64,000 nt of DNA from Halochromatium sp. (GCA_010912705.1 POWB01000009.1:99083-163082), one strand, 5' to 3'. Shown: positions 37,968 to 48,842, numbered from the stretch's first letter. Notes: generated from the letters alone by a model not told the origin. A program made the numbers and translations.

Positions 37968-38416
37968 TCGATCACGAACAGCGGTTGGTTGTACTCAACA
38001 GGCTGGCCGTTCTCGACCATGATCTTCTTGATCACGCCAGCACGCTCAGACTCGATTTGATTGAGGATCTTCATCGCCTCGATGATGCAGAGGATATCAC
38101 CAACCTTCACCTCTTGGCCCTCTTCAACAAACGACTTGGCGCCGGGCGATGGCGATCGGTAGAAGGTGCCGACCATCGGCGAGCGCGCTAGGCAGGCGTC
38201 GTCGATTTCTGGCGCGCTGGGTGTGACGGCTGCTGGCGCGCCTGGTGCTGGTGCACTGAAGGCAGGTGCCGGTGCTGCCGCTGGCAGCATGAACTGCGGT
38301 GCCCCACTGCCATGGCGGCTGATGCGGACTGACTCTTCGCCCTCATGAATCTCGATCTCTGCGACGTTCGACTCATCGAGCAATTCGATCAGCTTTTTGA
38401 CCTTGCGGATGTCCAT
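37964..38416 (-). CDS. accB: Biotin carboxyl carrier protein of acetyl-CoA carboxylase
   Basis: The 150-residue carrier has an N-terminal [23 protein letters not shown] domain, an Ala/Pro-rich linker ([16 protein letters not shown]) and a biotinyl domain with the target lysine in [13 protein letters not shown]. It precedes accC with a 4-bp overlap. Confidence 0.96.
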   Translation of the reverse strand: MDIRKVKKLIELLDESNVAEIEIHEGEESVRISRHGSGAPQFMLPAAAPAPAFSAPAPGAPAAVTPSAPEIDDACLARSPMVGTFYRSPSPGAKSFVEEGQEVKVGDILCIIEAMKILNQIESERAGVIKKIMVENGQPVEYNQPLFVIE

Positions 38417-38512
38417 GACAGGTGATCTTCTCGCCGTGGATAGTTGCTTATCGTTGTAGATACGGGGGACTTGAGGGCTGCGGCGCTAGTGAGCGCAGCG
38501 CAGCCCAGCGGA

Positions 38513-38959
38513 CTAGGGCGGGCCGCTGAGCCGCTGTAATGCCGCCGTCAGCGCCAGGCTGTAACCTTCAGCACCTAGGCCACTGATGACGCCTTCCGCG
38601 ATATCAGAAAAATACGAGTGCGCCCGAAATGGCTCGCGCGCGTAAATATTTGAGAGGTGCACCTCGATAAAGGGGATGCTGACCGCGAGCAGCGCATCTC
38701 TGAGCGCGATGCTGCTGTGCGTGAAGGCGGCCGGATTGAACAGGATAAAGGCAACCCCATCGGACCTGGCTTGATGGATCGCGTCGATCAGCGCGTGCTC
38801 GGCGTTGCTCTGCACCAGCTGCAGCGCATGGCCGGCGGCCTCGGCGTTAGCGCAAAGCCTGCTGCCGATACTCTCGAGCGTGTCACGACCGTAGGTCTCC
38901 GGCTCACGGGTACCGAGCAGATTCAGATTGGGGCCGTTCAGGCAGAGGATCTTAGCCAT
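38513..38959 (-). CDS. aroQ: Type II 3-dehydroquinate dehydratase
   Basis: AroQ removes water from 3-dehydroquinate in the shikimate pathway. The 148-residue protein has [20 protein letters not shown] with the catalytic Tyr, [13 protein letters not shown], and [21 protein letters not shown]. It is about 100 bases upstream of accB on the same strand, a common aroQ-accB-accC order. Confidence 0.96.
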   Translation of the reverse strand: MAKILCLNGPNLNLLGTREPETYGRDTLESIGSRLCANAEAAGHALQLVQSNAEHALIDAIHQARSDGVAFILFNPAAFTHSSIALRDALLAVSIPFIEVHLSNIYAREPFRAHSYFSDIAEGVISGLGAEGYSLALTAALQRLSGPP

Positions 38960-39151
38960 CGCACCGAGACACTGAGGGAAAACGCAGCCATCGGCTGCGA
39001 ACCGTCGAAAAAAAGGCGATTTGGGCAGGTTTTGACTGCATGCGCACAGAGTACGGCATTTGGCGCCAATTTACAAAGGTGTCATCGCACAAGCATCCAG
39101 GGAAAGCGTGTTTTCGCCGCTGTTATGCGCCGATGGCAGCCTTTTGCGACC

Positions 39152-39191
39152 CGTCATCAAGGATCTTGACGCGTCATCAAGGATCTTGACG
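39152..39191. repeat. 20-bp tandem duplication in the aroQ-tlpA gap
   Basis: CGTCATCAAGGATCTTGACG occurs twice head to tail. The 293-base gap between aroQ and the TlpA-like gene holds no other feature that I can see. Confidence 0.7.
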
Positions 39192-39252
39192 CGCTTTTTC
39201 TAGCCTCCTGAAGATCGAATCATCAATGCGGGACAATCAGGCGACTTGCTCC

Positions 39253-39819
39253 TTAGTCCGCGCCCAGCAGGAGCGGTTTGACCTCAGTCTCGAGCAGATC
39301 GACGTCGACCTCGCCGGTATGGCTGAAGATACGCCGGCCCAACGGATCGAAGCCGACCGTGAACGGTAGTCCGCCGGTACGGTTACCCAGTTCACGTGAG
39401 AGATCGACGCTGTCGCGCGTGCCGATCAAGATCGGATAGCTCACCGCGTTGTCTTCTAGGAAGGCGGCAATCTCCTCGGCGCGATCGATGGCGATGCCCA
39501 CCACCTGTAGGCCTTGGTTGGCGTAGGTCTGCTGCCATTCATCGAGCAGCGGGATCTCGCGTAGGCAGGGTGGGCACCAGGTCGCCCAGAAGTTCAGCAC
39601 CAGCACCTTGCCGGCCCAGGTGCTACTGCTCATCTCGCGGCCTTCGAGGGTGGGTAGCCGGAGATCGGGCAGGCTGTCCAGCATGCCCTGCTGTGGGCTG
39701 CGCCGAGAGGGCTCAGTCGCGTTGTCACCAACGTCGAGCCAACGCTCGCCGAACAGGGCGAGCCCGATGCTGACCGAGCCGGCCAGCACCGTGACAGCGA
39801 GTACCTTGGCGGCATTCAT
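39253..39819 (-). CDS. TlpA-family periplasmic thiol-disulfide oxidoreductase
   Basis: The 188-residue protein is anchored by an N-terminal hydrophobic segment (VLAVTVLAGSVSIGLALFG) and has a thioredoxin fold with NFWATWCPPCLREIPLL and the cis-Pro region GGLPFTVGFDP. Such proteins reduce disulfides in apocytochromes or periplasmic partners and draw electrons from DsbD/CcdA. Its ATG overlaps the dsbD stop (ATGA), so DsbD is the likely electron donor. Confidence 0.88.
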   Translation of the reverse strand: MNAAKVLAVTVLAGSVSIGLALFGERWLDVGDNATEPSRRSPQQGMLDSLPDLRLPTLEGREMSSSTWAGKVLVLNFWATWCPPCLREIPLLDEWQQTYANQGLQVVGIAIDRAEEIAAFLEDNAVSYPILIGTRDSVDLSRELGNRTGGLPFTVGFDPLGRRIFSHTGEVDVDLLETEVKPLLLGAD

Positions 39820-42446
39820 TGGCCAAACTCATTCAGATGAGCGGCAAACTCCGCTGCGGGAATAAAACCGACGAGTCGCCAACCGCGCTGCTCCTGCCCG
39901 CTACTGTCGAAGAACATCATCGCCGGCGGTCCGGGGATACCAAAGCGCTCTTGCATCAGTGCCTTATCCTCGGCGTCGTTTGCGGTCACGTCCGCCTGCA
40001 GCAGCACATAGCGTTGCATAGCCTGCTGCACGGCTGGGTCCGGGAAGGTATAGCGCTCCATCTCCTTACAGGACACACACCAGTCGGCATAGAAGTCGAG
40101 CATCACCGGTTTGCCGCTGGCGCTGGCCGCGGCCACCGCCTGATCCAAATCGGCGACGGTCTTGATGCGCTGGAACTCCGGATGTGCGGCGGCCGCACCC
40201 TGGCCACCGGCTGCCGGCGCCAAGCCGCGCAGTGGCTGGATGGTATCTTTGCCACCGGCAGCGGCGCCGACCAGCATGAGCACGCCATAGATCAGCAAGG
40301 CGACGCCGAGCGACTTCCACAGCTTGGACCAGCCGCTCGCCTCGGGGCCATGCTGGGTGAGGGCGCCCAGGTAGACACCGGAACTGATCAACAGCAGACC
40401 CCAGAGCAGCATCGCAACGGCCGCGGGGATCACGCGCTCGATCAGGAGCACGGCAACCGCCAGCAAGAGCACGCCAAACACGGCCTTGACCGAATCCATC
40501 CAGGCGCCGGCGCGCGGCAGCAGCTTGCCGGCCGAGGTGCCAATGGCAAGCAGGGGGGCACCCATGCCGAGGCCAAGCCCGAGCAGGGCGAAGAAGCCAA
40601 GCACACCATCGCCGGTTTTGCCAATGAAGATCAGCGCGCCCATCAGGGGGGGCGCCACGCAGGGGCCGACGATCAGCGCCGAGAGCGCGCCCATGATCGC
40701 CGCACCGGTGAGGGTGCCGCCCTGTTGTTTATTGCTCAGTTGGGTGAGCTTGGTCTGGACACTACTCGGCAGTTGGAGGTCGTAGAAGCCGAACATCGAT
40801 AGCGAAAGGGCGACGAAGATCGCCGCAAAAGCCGCTAGCACCCAAGCGTTCTGGAAGGCCGCTTGCAGATTGGCGCCAAAGAGTCCGGCGATCACGCCGA
40901 CGATGGCATAGGTCAGCGCCATCGCCAGCACATAGGCAAGCGACAGGAAGAATGCTTGACGGGTGGTGATCTTGCTGCCCTGACCGGCGATGATGCCAGA
41001 CAGGATCGGGATCATCGGGAAGACGCAGGGGGTGAAGGACAGCAGCAGTCCGAGCACAAAAAAGATCGCCAGCGCACCAAAGATACCGGTCTGGGCCAGC
41101 CGCGCAGCGATCTGATCCTGCTCCGAGATGCGTTGTTGCGGCGCCGTGCCCGCATCAGAAATGGCTGCTGTGCTCGCCGATGAGCCTGTCAGTGAGCCGG
41201 TGTCGGAGGGATTCTCCGCGGCTCCTGCACGCATCGGCTCGATGAGTGCGACGGTGGTCAGCGCAGGTGGCAGATCGAGCGTCAACCGATCGGTGACTGG
41301 CGGATAGCAGATGCCACGCTCGGCACAGCCCTGATACTTGGCGACGAGCGTGACGCTGGTCGCTGCTTCTTGGCCGCGCAACAGGGGCACACTGAGATCG
41401 ACAGCGCCATGGTAGATGGCAACATCGCCGATGCTGCCATCGGGACGGACGGTGTCTGCTTTGATCTCGGCGGCGGGCAACTCATAGGTGCCGAGCTGAA
41501 CGCCCTCAGCGTCCTCGAGCGCGAGCTCGATCTTCTCTTGATAGAGATAGGTCTCAGGTGCGATTTGCCAGCGCAGCGCCAAGGTCTGCGCGTCTTCGAC
41601 CATCACATCAAGCTGGAATGCCTCTTCGGCCGGGAGGATGTCGTCCTCGAAGCCAAAGCCGAGTGACGGGGTGCCATGGCTCAGCTGGGCACTGAGCGGA
41701 GCGTCCGCAGCAGACGGATTCGGCGTCGCGAGGGACTGGGACTGGGACTGGGACGGCAGTGAGCCGTTGCTGGTCTCGCTGTTCGCCTCGCTGGCTAGAT
41801 TGCTGGCTAGATTGACCTCAGTGCGGTTGTCGACGAGCGCAGCCGATGCATCCGTCGGTGGCTCGGCAGCGGCTAATGCGGGTAGCTCGAGCAGGATGCT
41901 CTGGCGCTGCGGTGGGTAGCAGAGTCCGGCATCGGCACAGCCTTGCGATTGGGCCTCGATCCGCACCACCTCACCGACATCGCTGGTGCCTGTCACCGGC
42001 AGCGTCACCTCGACTCGGTCACGATAGATGGCGACCTCGCCAAAGAACGGATCCATCTTGGTCTCGGCCGGTGGCAGCTTGGCCTTACCCAGCTCGAAAC
42101 CCGGTGTCTTGCTCTCGAAACGGAACTTGGAGCCGTACAGATAGTAGCCAGGCTCGATCTCCCAGCTCAGCCTGACGCTGTCTGGGCCTTGCGCTTGACC
42201 CCCAATCCGAAACGCCTGATCAGGCTGAAGAAACTCGTCCTCCGCTGCGCTCGTCATCGGCAGTGCGAGACCGAGCGTGAGGATCAGTGCGAGCAGAAGC
42301 AGACTAAGGCATCCGCGCGACACAAGGCTGGCAACGGCGCTGGCAACCTGGCGCGGCTGCTTGCCCGTCGGCTGCGTAGAGGCTTGGGCGTCCAGGCGTG
42401 GCGTCGAGTCAAGCCTGTGATCGATCAGTGGTTGTTCGCAGTACAT
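39816..42446 (-). CDS. dsbD: Thiol:disulfide interchange protein DsbD with duplicated N-terminal domain
   Basis: DsbD moves electrons from cytoplasmic thioredoxin to periplasmic disulfides. The 876-residue protein is about 300 longer than usual. After a signal (LSLLLLALILTLGLALP) come two DsbD-alpha domains: SWEIEPGYYLYGSKFRFE...GCADAGLCYPP and RWQIAPETYLYQEKIELAL...GCAERGICYPP, joined by a Ser/Ala/Pro-rich linker. The eight-helix membrane domain has FTPCVFPM and GPCVAPPLMG, and the C-terminal thioredoxin domain has DWCVSCKEMERY. The ATG lies 22 bases inside cutA; a later start is possible. Confidence 0.94.
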   Translation of the reverse strand: MYCEQPLIDHRLDSTPRLDAQASTQPTGKQPRQVASAVASLVSRGCLSLLLLALILTLGLALPMTSAAEDEFLQPDQAFRIGGQAQGPDSVRLSWEIEPGYYLYGSKFRFESKTPGFELGKAKLPPAETKMDPFFGEVAIYRDRVEVTLPVTGTSDVGEVVRIEAQSQGCADAGLCYPPQRQSILLELPALAAAEPPTDASAALVDNRTEVNLASNLASEANSETSNGSLPSQSQSQSLATPNPSAADAPLSAQLSHGTPSLGFGFEDDILPAEEAFQLDVMVEDAQTLALRWQIAPETYLYQEKIELALEDAEGVQLGTYELPAAEIKADTVRPDGSIGDVAIYHGAVDLSVPLLRGQEAATSVTLVAKYQGCAERGICYPPVTDRLTLDLPPALTTVALIEPMRAGAAENPSDTGSLTGSSASTAAISDAGTAPQQRISEQDQIAARLAQTGIFGALAIFFVLGLLLSFTPCVFPMIPILSGIIAGQGSKITTRQAFFLSLAYVLAMALTYAIVGVIAGLFGANLQAAFQNAWVLAAFAAIFVALSLSMFGFYDLQLPSSVQTKLTQLSNKQQGGTLTGAAIMGALSALIVGPCVAPPLMGALIFIGKTGDGVLGFFALLGLGLGMGAPLLAIGTSAGKLLPRAGAWMDSVKAVFGVLLLAVAVLLIERVIPAAVAMLLWGLLLISSGVYLGALTQHGPEASGWSKLWKSLGVALLIYGVLMLVGAAAGGKDTIQPLRGLAPAAGGQGAAAAHPEFQRIKTVADLDQAVAAASASGKPVMLDFYADWCVSCKEMERYTFPDPAVQQAMQRYVLLQADVTANDAEDKALMQERFGIPGPPAMMFFDSSGQEQRGWRLVGFIPAAEFAAHLNEFGQ

Positions 42447-42769
42447 TGGCGGACCCAGTCGAGATAGTTCTTGTTGCCGGCGGTGATCGGATGGCTGATC
42501 ACCTCGGGGATGTCATAGGGATGGAGTGTTTCGATGCGCGCTGCAAGCGCATCGAGCAGGCGCTCGGTGGTCTTGATGATGAGCAACACCTCATTGTCGG
42601 TCTCGATCTCAGTTTGCCAGCGGTATACCGAGACTAGGCCCGGCAGGATGTTGACACAGGCGGCCAGCCGCTCGGCAACCAAGGTGTGTGCCAGCGTTTG
42701 TGCAGTCTGCGCATCAGGGCAGGTACAGAGGCTGATAGAGACCGGCTCAGGGGTAGATTGAGTTCCCAT
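42425..42769 (-). CDS. cutA: Divalent-cation tolerance protein CutA
   Basis: The 114-residue trimeric PII-like protein has AACVNILPGLVSVYRWQTEIE and EVLLIIKTTERLLDAL, and ends near NKNYLDWVRQ. Its role in copper tolerance is debated. cutA followed by dsbD is a well-known order in proteobacteria. Confidence 0.95.
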   Translation of the reverse strand: MGTQSTPEPVSISLCTCPDAQTAQTLAHTLVAERLAACVNILPGLVSVYRWQTEIETDNEVLLIIKTTERLLDALAARIETLHPYDIPEVISHPITAGNKNYLDWVRQCTANNH

Positions 42770-42943
42770 AAGGCTGCTAAAGGGTCGTTGCGGGTGTTCT
42801 TGTCGGGCTGCGGACGAGGCGCATAGCCTAACGGAAACCGAGCGCTAGGGCTGTGCTGGTTTGAATCAGGCAAATCCGGACAAACGTCCGGGTCATTGCG
42901 CCGGCCGAGCGATGCCAGGCGCCCTAGCAGCGAGACCCGGTTT

Positions 42944-43369
42944 ATGTGGATTTTCCTTCTTCTCTTCGTCTTTGCTCCACTGATCGAGCTGTACTTCCTG
43001 ATCCAGGTCGGCTCGGTCATCGGCGCACTGCCAACCATTCTATTGTCGATCCTGACTGCGGTCATCGGTGGCTACTTGGTGCGCATGCAAGGTCTAAAGG
43101 TGCTGATGCGGGTGCATTCCATGCTCGATCGTGGGGAAACGCCTGCTTTAGAGCTCCTCGATGGCGCTGTGCTCCTGTTGTGCGGTTTCGCCCTGATGTT
43201 GCCCGGGTTCATCACTGATGTGGTTGGCTTCGTGCTGCTTATCCCGCCAGTGCGTCAGGCGCTGATCCGCCGCTACGTCAATCTGATCCCGGTCCAAGGA
43301 GATGTCGTGGTGCGCGAAGAGCGTTTGACTCGGCGCAGCATCGAAGGCGACTGGCGTCGCGATGACTGA
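42944..43369 (+). CDS. fxsA: FxsA family membrane protein
   Basis: The 141-residue cytoplasmic-membrane protein has FAPLIELYFLIQVGSVIGALPTI, a GYLVRMQGLKVL segment and FALMLPGFITDVVGFVLLIPPVR, as in FxsA (suppressor of F exclusion of phage T7). The start is ATG 42944 (MWIFLLLFVFA); the track start 16 codons upstream adds a non-membrane extension. Its stop codon lies in the first unit of a 14-bp tandem repeat, and groESL follows, the usual fxsA-groESL order. Confidence 0.92.
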   Translation: MWIFLLLFVFAPLIELYFLIQVGSVIGALPTILLSILTAVIGGYLVRMQGLKVLMRVHSMLDRGETPALELLDGAVLLLCGFALMLPGFITDVVGFVLLIPPVRQALIRRYVNLIPVQGDVVVREERLTRRSIEGDWRRDD

Positions 43370-43470
43370 GCGGCCAAGACTGAGCGGCCAAGACTGAGCG
43401 GCCAAGACTGAGCGGCCAAGACTGAGCGGCCAAGACTGAGCGGCCAAGACTGAGCGGCCAAGACTGAGCG
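43367..43470. repeat. 14-bp tandem repeat between fxsA and groESL
   Basis: TGAGCGGCCAAGAC is repeated seven times without change, with a partial eighth unit TGAGCG. The fxsA stop TGA is the first three bases of the first unit. The array ends 28 bases before the groESL -35 box. The minus strand reads through it as SWPLSLGRSVLAAQ, giving three spurious ORFs in the track. Confidence 0.95.
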
Positions 43471-43497
43471 ACGCAGTCGGTTGCGGGAAATTCCCCC

Positions 43498-43525
43498 TTG
43501 ACACAGCGCAGCCGCCGCCTATTAT
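43498..43525 (+). promoter_or_regulatory. Sigma-70 promoter of groESL
   Basis: TTGACA (43498-43503) and TATTAT (43520-43525) are 16 bases apart. The -10 box abuts the CIRCE operator, so repressor binding would block the promoter. I saw no clear sigma-32 promoter. Confidence 0.75.
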
Positions 43526-43551
43526 TAGCACTCACTCGAGATGAGTGCTAA
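43525..43551. promoter_or_regulatory. CIRCE operator (HrcA binding site)
   Basis: TTAGCACTC, nine bases, GAGTGCTAA is a perfect match to the CIRCE consensus. It is the binding site of the heat-shock repressor HrcA, which loses activity on heating and releases groESL. Confidence 0.96.
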
Positions 43552-43669
43552 CAGCCGATCGAAACACACTGTTGTCGACGGCACCAACAGTTCGACATCG
43601 GCGGCGGGCCAGACCCGTCCCGATCTTCCACCTCAACCCTGTAATTAACGACCCTGAGGGCTAACCCAG

Positions 43670-43960
43670 ATGAAGATTCGTCCTTTGCATGACCGCATCG
43701 TGGTCCGTCGCATGGAAGAAGAGCGCACCTCTGCCGGCGGCATCGTGATCCCGGACTCGGCCGCTGAGAAGCCGATCCAGGGCGAGGTCGTAGCCGTTGG
43801 CAACGGCAAGATCATGGATAACGGCGACACCCGCAGCCTCGATGTGAAGGTTGGCGACAAGGTGTTGTTCGGCAAGTACTCCGGCACCGAGGTCAAGCTC
43901 GACGGCGAGGAGCTGCTGGTGATGCGCGAAGAAGACGTCATGGGCGTCGTCGAAGGCTAA
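43670..43960 (+). CDS. groES: Co-chaperonin GroES
   Basis: The 96-residue cap of the GroEL chamber is full length: [18 protein letters not shown], the mobile-loop region [18 protein letters not shown] and [13 protein letters not shown]. It is first in the operon, about 120 bases after CIRCE and 81 bases before groEL. Confidence 0.98.
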   Translation: MKIRPLHDRIVVRRMEEERTSAGGIVIPDSAAEKPIQGEVVAVGNGKIMDNGDTRSLDVKVGDKVLFGKYSGTEVKLDGEELLVMREEDVMGVVEG

Positions 43961-44029
43961 GCCGCGCACCCGCTGAAGCCTTTCGGATTCGTCCGACATC
44001 AATCATTCGATACAACCAGTTTTGCTTGA

Positions 44030-45682
<1,653 letters not shown>

Positions 45683-45764
45683 GCCCTAAGCCTGTTATCC
45701 GAGCTCATGATGATGAGTTCGCCAGCTGGATCGTGTGTTGACGACCCAGTGGCGATACACCGAG

Positions 45765-45791
45765 AAAGCCCCGCTTCGGCGGGGCTTTTTT
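45765..45791 (+). terminator. Rho-independent terminator after groEL
   Basis: AAGCCCCGC, TTC loop, GGCGGGGCTT, followed by a run of T. It ends the groESL transcript about 85 bases after the groEL stop. Confidence 0.92.
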
Positions 45792-45951
45792 ATGACGGGT
45801 GTCCGACAGGCTGTTCACGCACGCCTCAGACGACATGCGACACATAGGACATAGGCAGCGCCCCAGAAACGCAACATTGATCGCTGCAATAATGTGCCAT
45901 ACTGTGACGAAGTCTACTTTGTGAAACCGATACCTACGGAAAAGTCCTTAG

Positions 45952-46818
45952 ATGTCTTCTCGTTGCTTGAGCTGGTGTAGGGCGTCTGCGTTGGCATTAT
46001 TGGCGCTGCTGGTTGCGCTCGGTGCGCAGGCGGCAGGTCCCGAGATTCAGTCTGGCGCGGCACTGGTCATCGATCACGAAGGTAATCGGCTATTTGAGCG
46101 CAACCCGACCGAGGTCCGTCCGATAGCCTCGATCACCAAGCTGATGACTGCCATGGTCGTCATCGATGCCGATGTGCCGCTTGATGACCGCATCACCATC
46201 ACCGAGGCGGATCGTGACCGGCTGCTTTGGAGTCGTTCGCGGCTGCGCATCGGCGAGGCTAAGCTGTCACGGCTCGACCTCTTACGCACGGCGCTCATGT
46301 CCTCTGACAACCGCGCTGCTGCTGCGCTGGGGCGCACGACCTTCGCCGATGGTACAGAGGCCTTTGTGAACGCGATGAATGAGAAAGCGCGCGTCTTGGC
46401 GATGCGCGACACGCGATTTGCCGACGCTAGCGGCCTCGATGCAGGCAATCAGTCCACCCCCGAAGACCTAGTACGTCTACTCAATGCCGCTGCCCGTTAT
46501 CCTTTGATTCGCGAGATCACCTCGACTGGCGAGACCGAAGTCAGCCCCCATGCCGGGCGCGGCCCGCTGCCGTACCGCAACACCAACCCACTCACCCGCG
46601 ACCAGCGTTGGACCGTCGAGCTTTCCAAGACTGGTTACCTCAATGAGGCAGGACGCTGCCTGGTGATGCAGGCGGTGATCGGAGAACGTCGCGTCTACGC
46701 CATTTTTCTCAATGGCCAAGGCAAGCTCACCCCGATTGGCGATGCCAACCGCCTGCGTCAGTGGTTAGTAGATGCTGATGAGCTGAAGACCACTAGCCTG
46801 AGTGCTCGGCGGCAGTGA
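45952..46818 (+). CDS. pbpG: PBP7-type D-alanyl-D-alanine endopeptidase
   Basis: The 288-residue serine peptidase has a signal (ALALLALLVALGAQAAG), the SxxK motif SITK (about 58), SDN (about 118) and KTG (about 225), the low-molecular-weight PBP active-site triad. It cuts peptidoglycan cross-links in the periplasm. The PBP7/PbpG subgroup is assigned from length and the ASITKLMTAMVV region. Confidence 0.88.
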   Translation: MSSRCLSWCRASALALLALLVALGAQAAGPEIQSGAALVIDHEGNRLFERNPTEVRPIASITKLMTAMVVIDADVPLDDRITITEADRDRLLWSRSRLRIGEAKLSRLDLLRTALMSSDNRAAAALGRTTFADGTEAFVNAMNEKARVLAMRDTRFADASGLDAGNQSTPEDLVRLLNAAARYPLIREITSTGETEVSPHAGRGPLPYRNTNPLTRDQRWTVELSKTGYLNEAGRCLVMQAVIGERRVYAIFLNGQGKLTPIGDANRLRQWLVDADELKTTSLSARRQ

Positions 46819-46878
46819 ATGGTGAGTGAGAACTTGATAGTGAGAAGGCTGTGCGTAGACCATCTAGGGCATTAACTG

Positions 46879-47787
46879 TTGAAACTCCTAATCGAGATCG
46901 GCAACACCAGCCTTAAGTGGGCGCTGCTTCAGGGTGAGGCCGGTTTGCCTGGGCCGATGGCCGCTGCACGCCATTTCGGTGCGCTGCCCATTGATGTGCT
47001 TGCTAGCTGGGATCAACTGGGGGGTGTCGAACGCGTACTGGTGGCCAGTGTTGGTCCCGATACCGTGCTTGATGCTGTCAAGACTGCCGTCGCCGCCTAC
47101 TGGCAATGCCCCCTGACGCCTATCGAGACCTCGGCCGAGGCGCTGGGTGTTAGGGTTGCCTACGCCGAGCCGGAACGACTGGGAGTAGACCGCTTTCTTG
47201 CGCTGATTGGTGCCCACTGGCTTGCTGGACGTCCCGACCTCTTAACAGGGGCCTTAGAGCAAGTGAAGCCTGAGCCTGAGCTTACATACAAGCCTAAGCC
47301 TAGGGGCGGCTTTAGCTCCGACCATGTTCCCGCCGTCAAGCCAACGGTAAGCCCTAGTCCTGAGCGACCTCTCCCGCGGCATTCCGAGACGCCAGAGTCA
47401 GGCTGTGCAACCCTCATCATCGACGCCGGAACGGCGATCACCTTCGACGCATTACTGGCTGATGGCCGCCACCGGGGCGGCCAGATCATGCCGGGCATCA
47501 GCATGCTCCGCGAGAGCCTATTGCGAGGCACCCGGCTGCCACCGCATCAGACCCTTGATCAGCACGACCCCTGGGGCATCGACACGGGTCCAGCGATCGC
47601 CGCTGCCAGCCTCCAGGCTCCAGCCGCACTCGCCGAACGTCTACGAAGTGTGCTCCACCAGGAAACCGGCAAGATTCCGCGACTGCTGATGACCGGCGGC
47701 GATGCCGGCCGCCTTGCGCCCTTGTTGGATCAGACCGTCCATTTACAGCCCGACCTGGTTTTGATTGGACTTTCTCGGTTTGCTTGA
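46879..47787 (+). CDS. coaX: Type III pantothenate kinase with an internal insertion
   Basis: CoaX phosphorylates pantothenate in coenzyme A synthesis. LLIEIGNTSLKWALLQ is the phosphate motif, GVDRFLALIGAHWLAGRPDL and IIDAGTAITFDALLADG the family core, and GGQIMPGISMLRESLLRGT the substrate region. Between GRPDL and IIDAGTA lies an insertion of about 55 residues rich in Pro, Lys and Glu (VKPEPELTYKPKPRGG), absent in the family. It starts with TTG 46879. Confidence 0.92.
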   Translation: MKLLIEIGNTSLKWALLQGEAGLPGPMAAARHFGALPIDVLASWDQLGGVERVLVASVGPDTVLDAVKTAVAAYWQCPLTPIETSAEALGVRVAYAEPERLGVDRFLALIGAHWLAGRPDLLTGALEQVKPEPELTYKPKPRGGFSSDHVPAVKPTVSPSPERPLPRHSETPESGCATLIIDAGTAITFDALLADGRHRGGQIMPGISMLRESLLRGTRLPPHQTLDQHDPWGIDTGPAIAAASLQAPAALAERLRSVLHQETGKIPRLLMTGGDAGRLAPLLDQTVHLQPDLVLIGLSRFA

Positions 47788-47978
47788 TCAGATGATCAGA
47801 CTGTTTTTTGCTCCATGCAGTATCCGATCATGCAGTATCCGATCTCAACAACGGTTGTATGCATTGAGCTAAAGGCGCGTCTCGCTTACACTCTCTTAGC
47901 TGATGGCCTGGATCGACTCCGTTGTCGACTGGGTCACTGGTAACATGCAGTCTTACCAAGACTCCTGTCTCGTAGATT

Positions 47979-48054
47979 GCTGGCGTAGCTCAGTTGGCAG
48001 AGCAGCTGATTTGTAATCAGCAGGTCGTCGGTTCGAATCCGTCCGCCAGCTCCA
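47979..48054 (+). tRNA. tRNA-Thr (anticodon TGT)
   Basis: A 76-base cloverleaf with acceptor GCTGGCG/CGCCAGC, D arm with AGCTCAGTTGGCAGAGC, anticodon stem CTGAT/ATCAG around TTTGTAA, and a GGTTCGAATCC T arm. CCA is encoded. It sits at the border between the housekeeping block and the accessory region, a typical place for island integration. Confidence 0.97.
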
Positions 48055-48063
48055 TTAAAAACA

Positions 48064-48099
48064 ACGGGTTAGCTACATTTTGAGCTAGCCCGTTTTTTG
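48064..48099 (+). terminator. Rho-independent terminator after tRNA-Thr
   Basis: ACGGGTTAGCT pairs with AGCTAGCCCGT around a short loop, followed by TTTTTTG. It ends the tRNA transcript. Confidence 0.85.
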
Positions 48100-48842
48100 T
48101 TGGTGCTATGACGGTGCTATGCGCTGCAGCAAACTAGCACCACTTTCTGCACCCTTCTGCAAAGTCCACGCTCGAAGACTCGCCGGTCAACATCCCTCAG
48201 ACCGAACCATGGTCACCCTGAGAAGGTGATGCTAAGCCCTCCCTCAGGACTCCCAGCAGGCTGCCTGCGTCAGCATCTTTAACGTCTACGGGGAACAGGT
48301 TTGCCGTCGCTGTCATGTCAGAGAGTCAGTTCATAACCTCGTTCGGTTACAACCAGTGCAAACTCATGTCCCTGAAGCAGGTACTGATCAAAGCGCTCAA
48401 GAACTTGCCTCAGATCAAATCCCCTAGCGCGTGTCATGATGTAACATCACTAGAACTGACCATTTTTAGACGCGCATGGCTAAGGTATAGTCGCGTCGCT
48501 GCAAGGGGCCTAGCAGATGGCGGAGACACAAAATGATGCGTTGGCATGTGGTGACCAGCGTCGATCTATCGAGCGATCCGTGCGCAATGTACGCTCTAGT
48601 GCTGTTAATCCTATCTCTGAGCCCCGTCGATCCCCATCCTCCTTTGGGCATCGTTGCCCTACACATCTGAATCAGTTTCCGGTGTTGTCCCGGCTCAGGA
48701 CGGATGTCACTGAAACCGCAGATTCCTTTGCACACTCGCGTCATCTCGACTCTTCACGCCGAGACATCGCTCGGCTACCCCATCCCTGTTCGCGATGATG
48801 ACCCCATCAAGACCCAGGGGGTTGTGATCCATCTATTGCCTG
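48100..48842. other. 743-base gap without a recognisable gene
   Basis: The ORFs here are short and mutually antisense, and I recognise none. A promoter-like AAGGTATAG lies near 48482. No repeat of the tRNA 3' end was seen. Confidence 0.5.

Noticed and set aside
39819-40802. 327-codon His/Gln-rich ORF antisense to dsbD
   Set aside because: Shadow of the membrane domain of DsbD.
43148-43535. Minus-strand ORFs with SWPLSLGRSVLAAQ repeats
   Set aside because: They are readings of the 14-bp tandem repeat in frames without stops and are antisense to fxsA.
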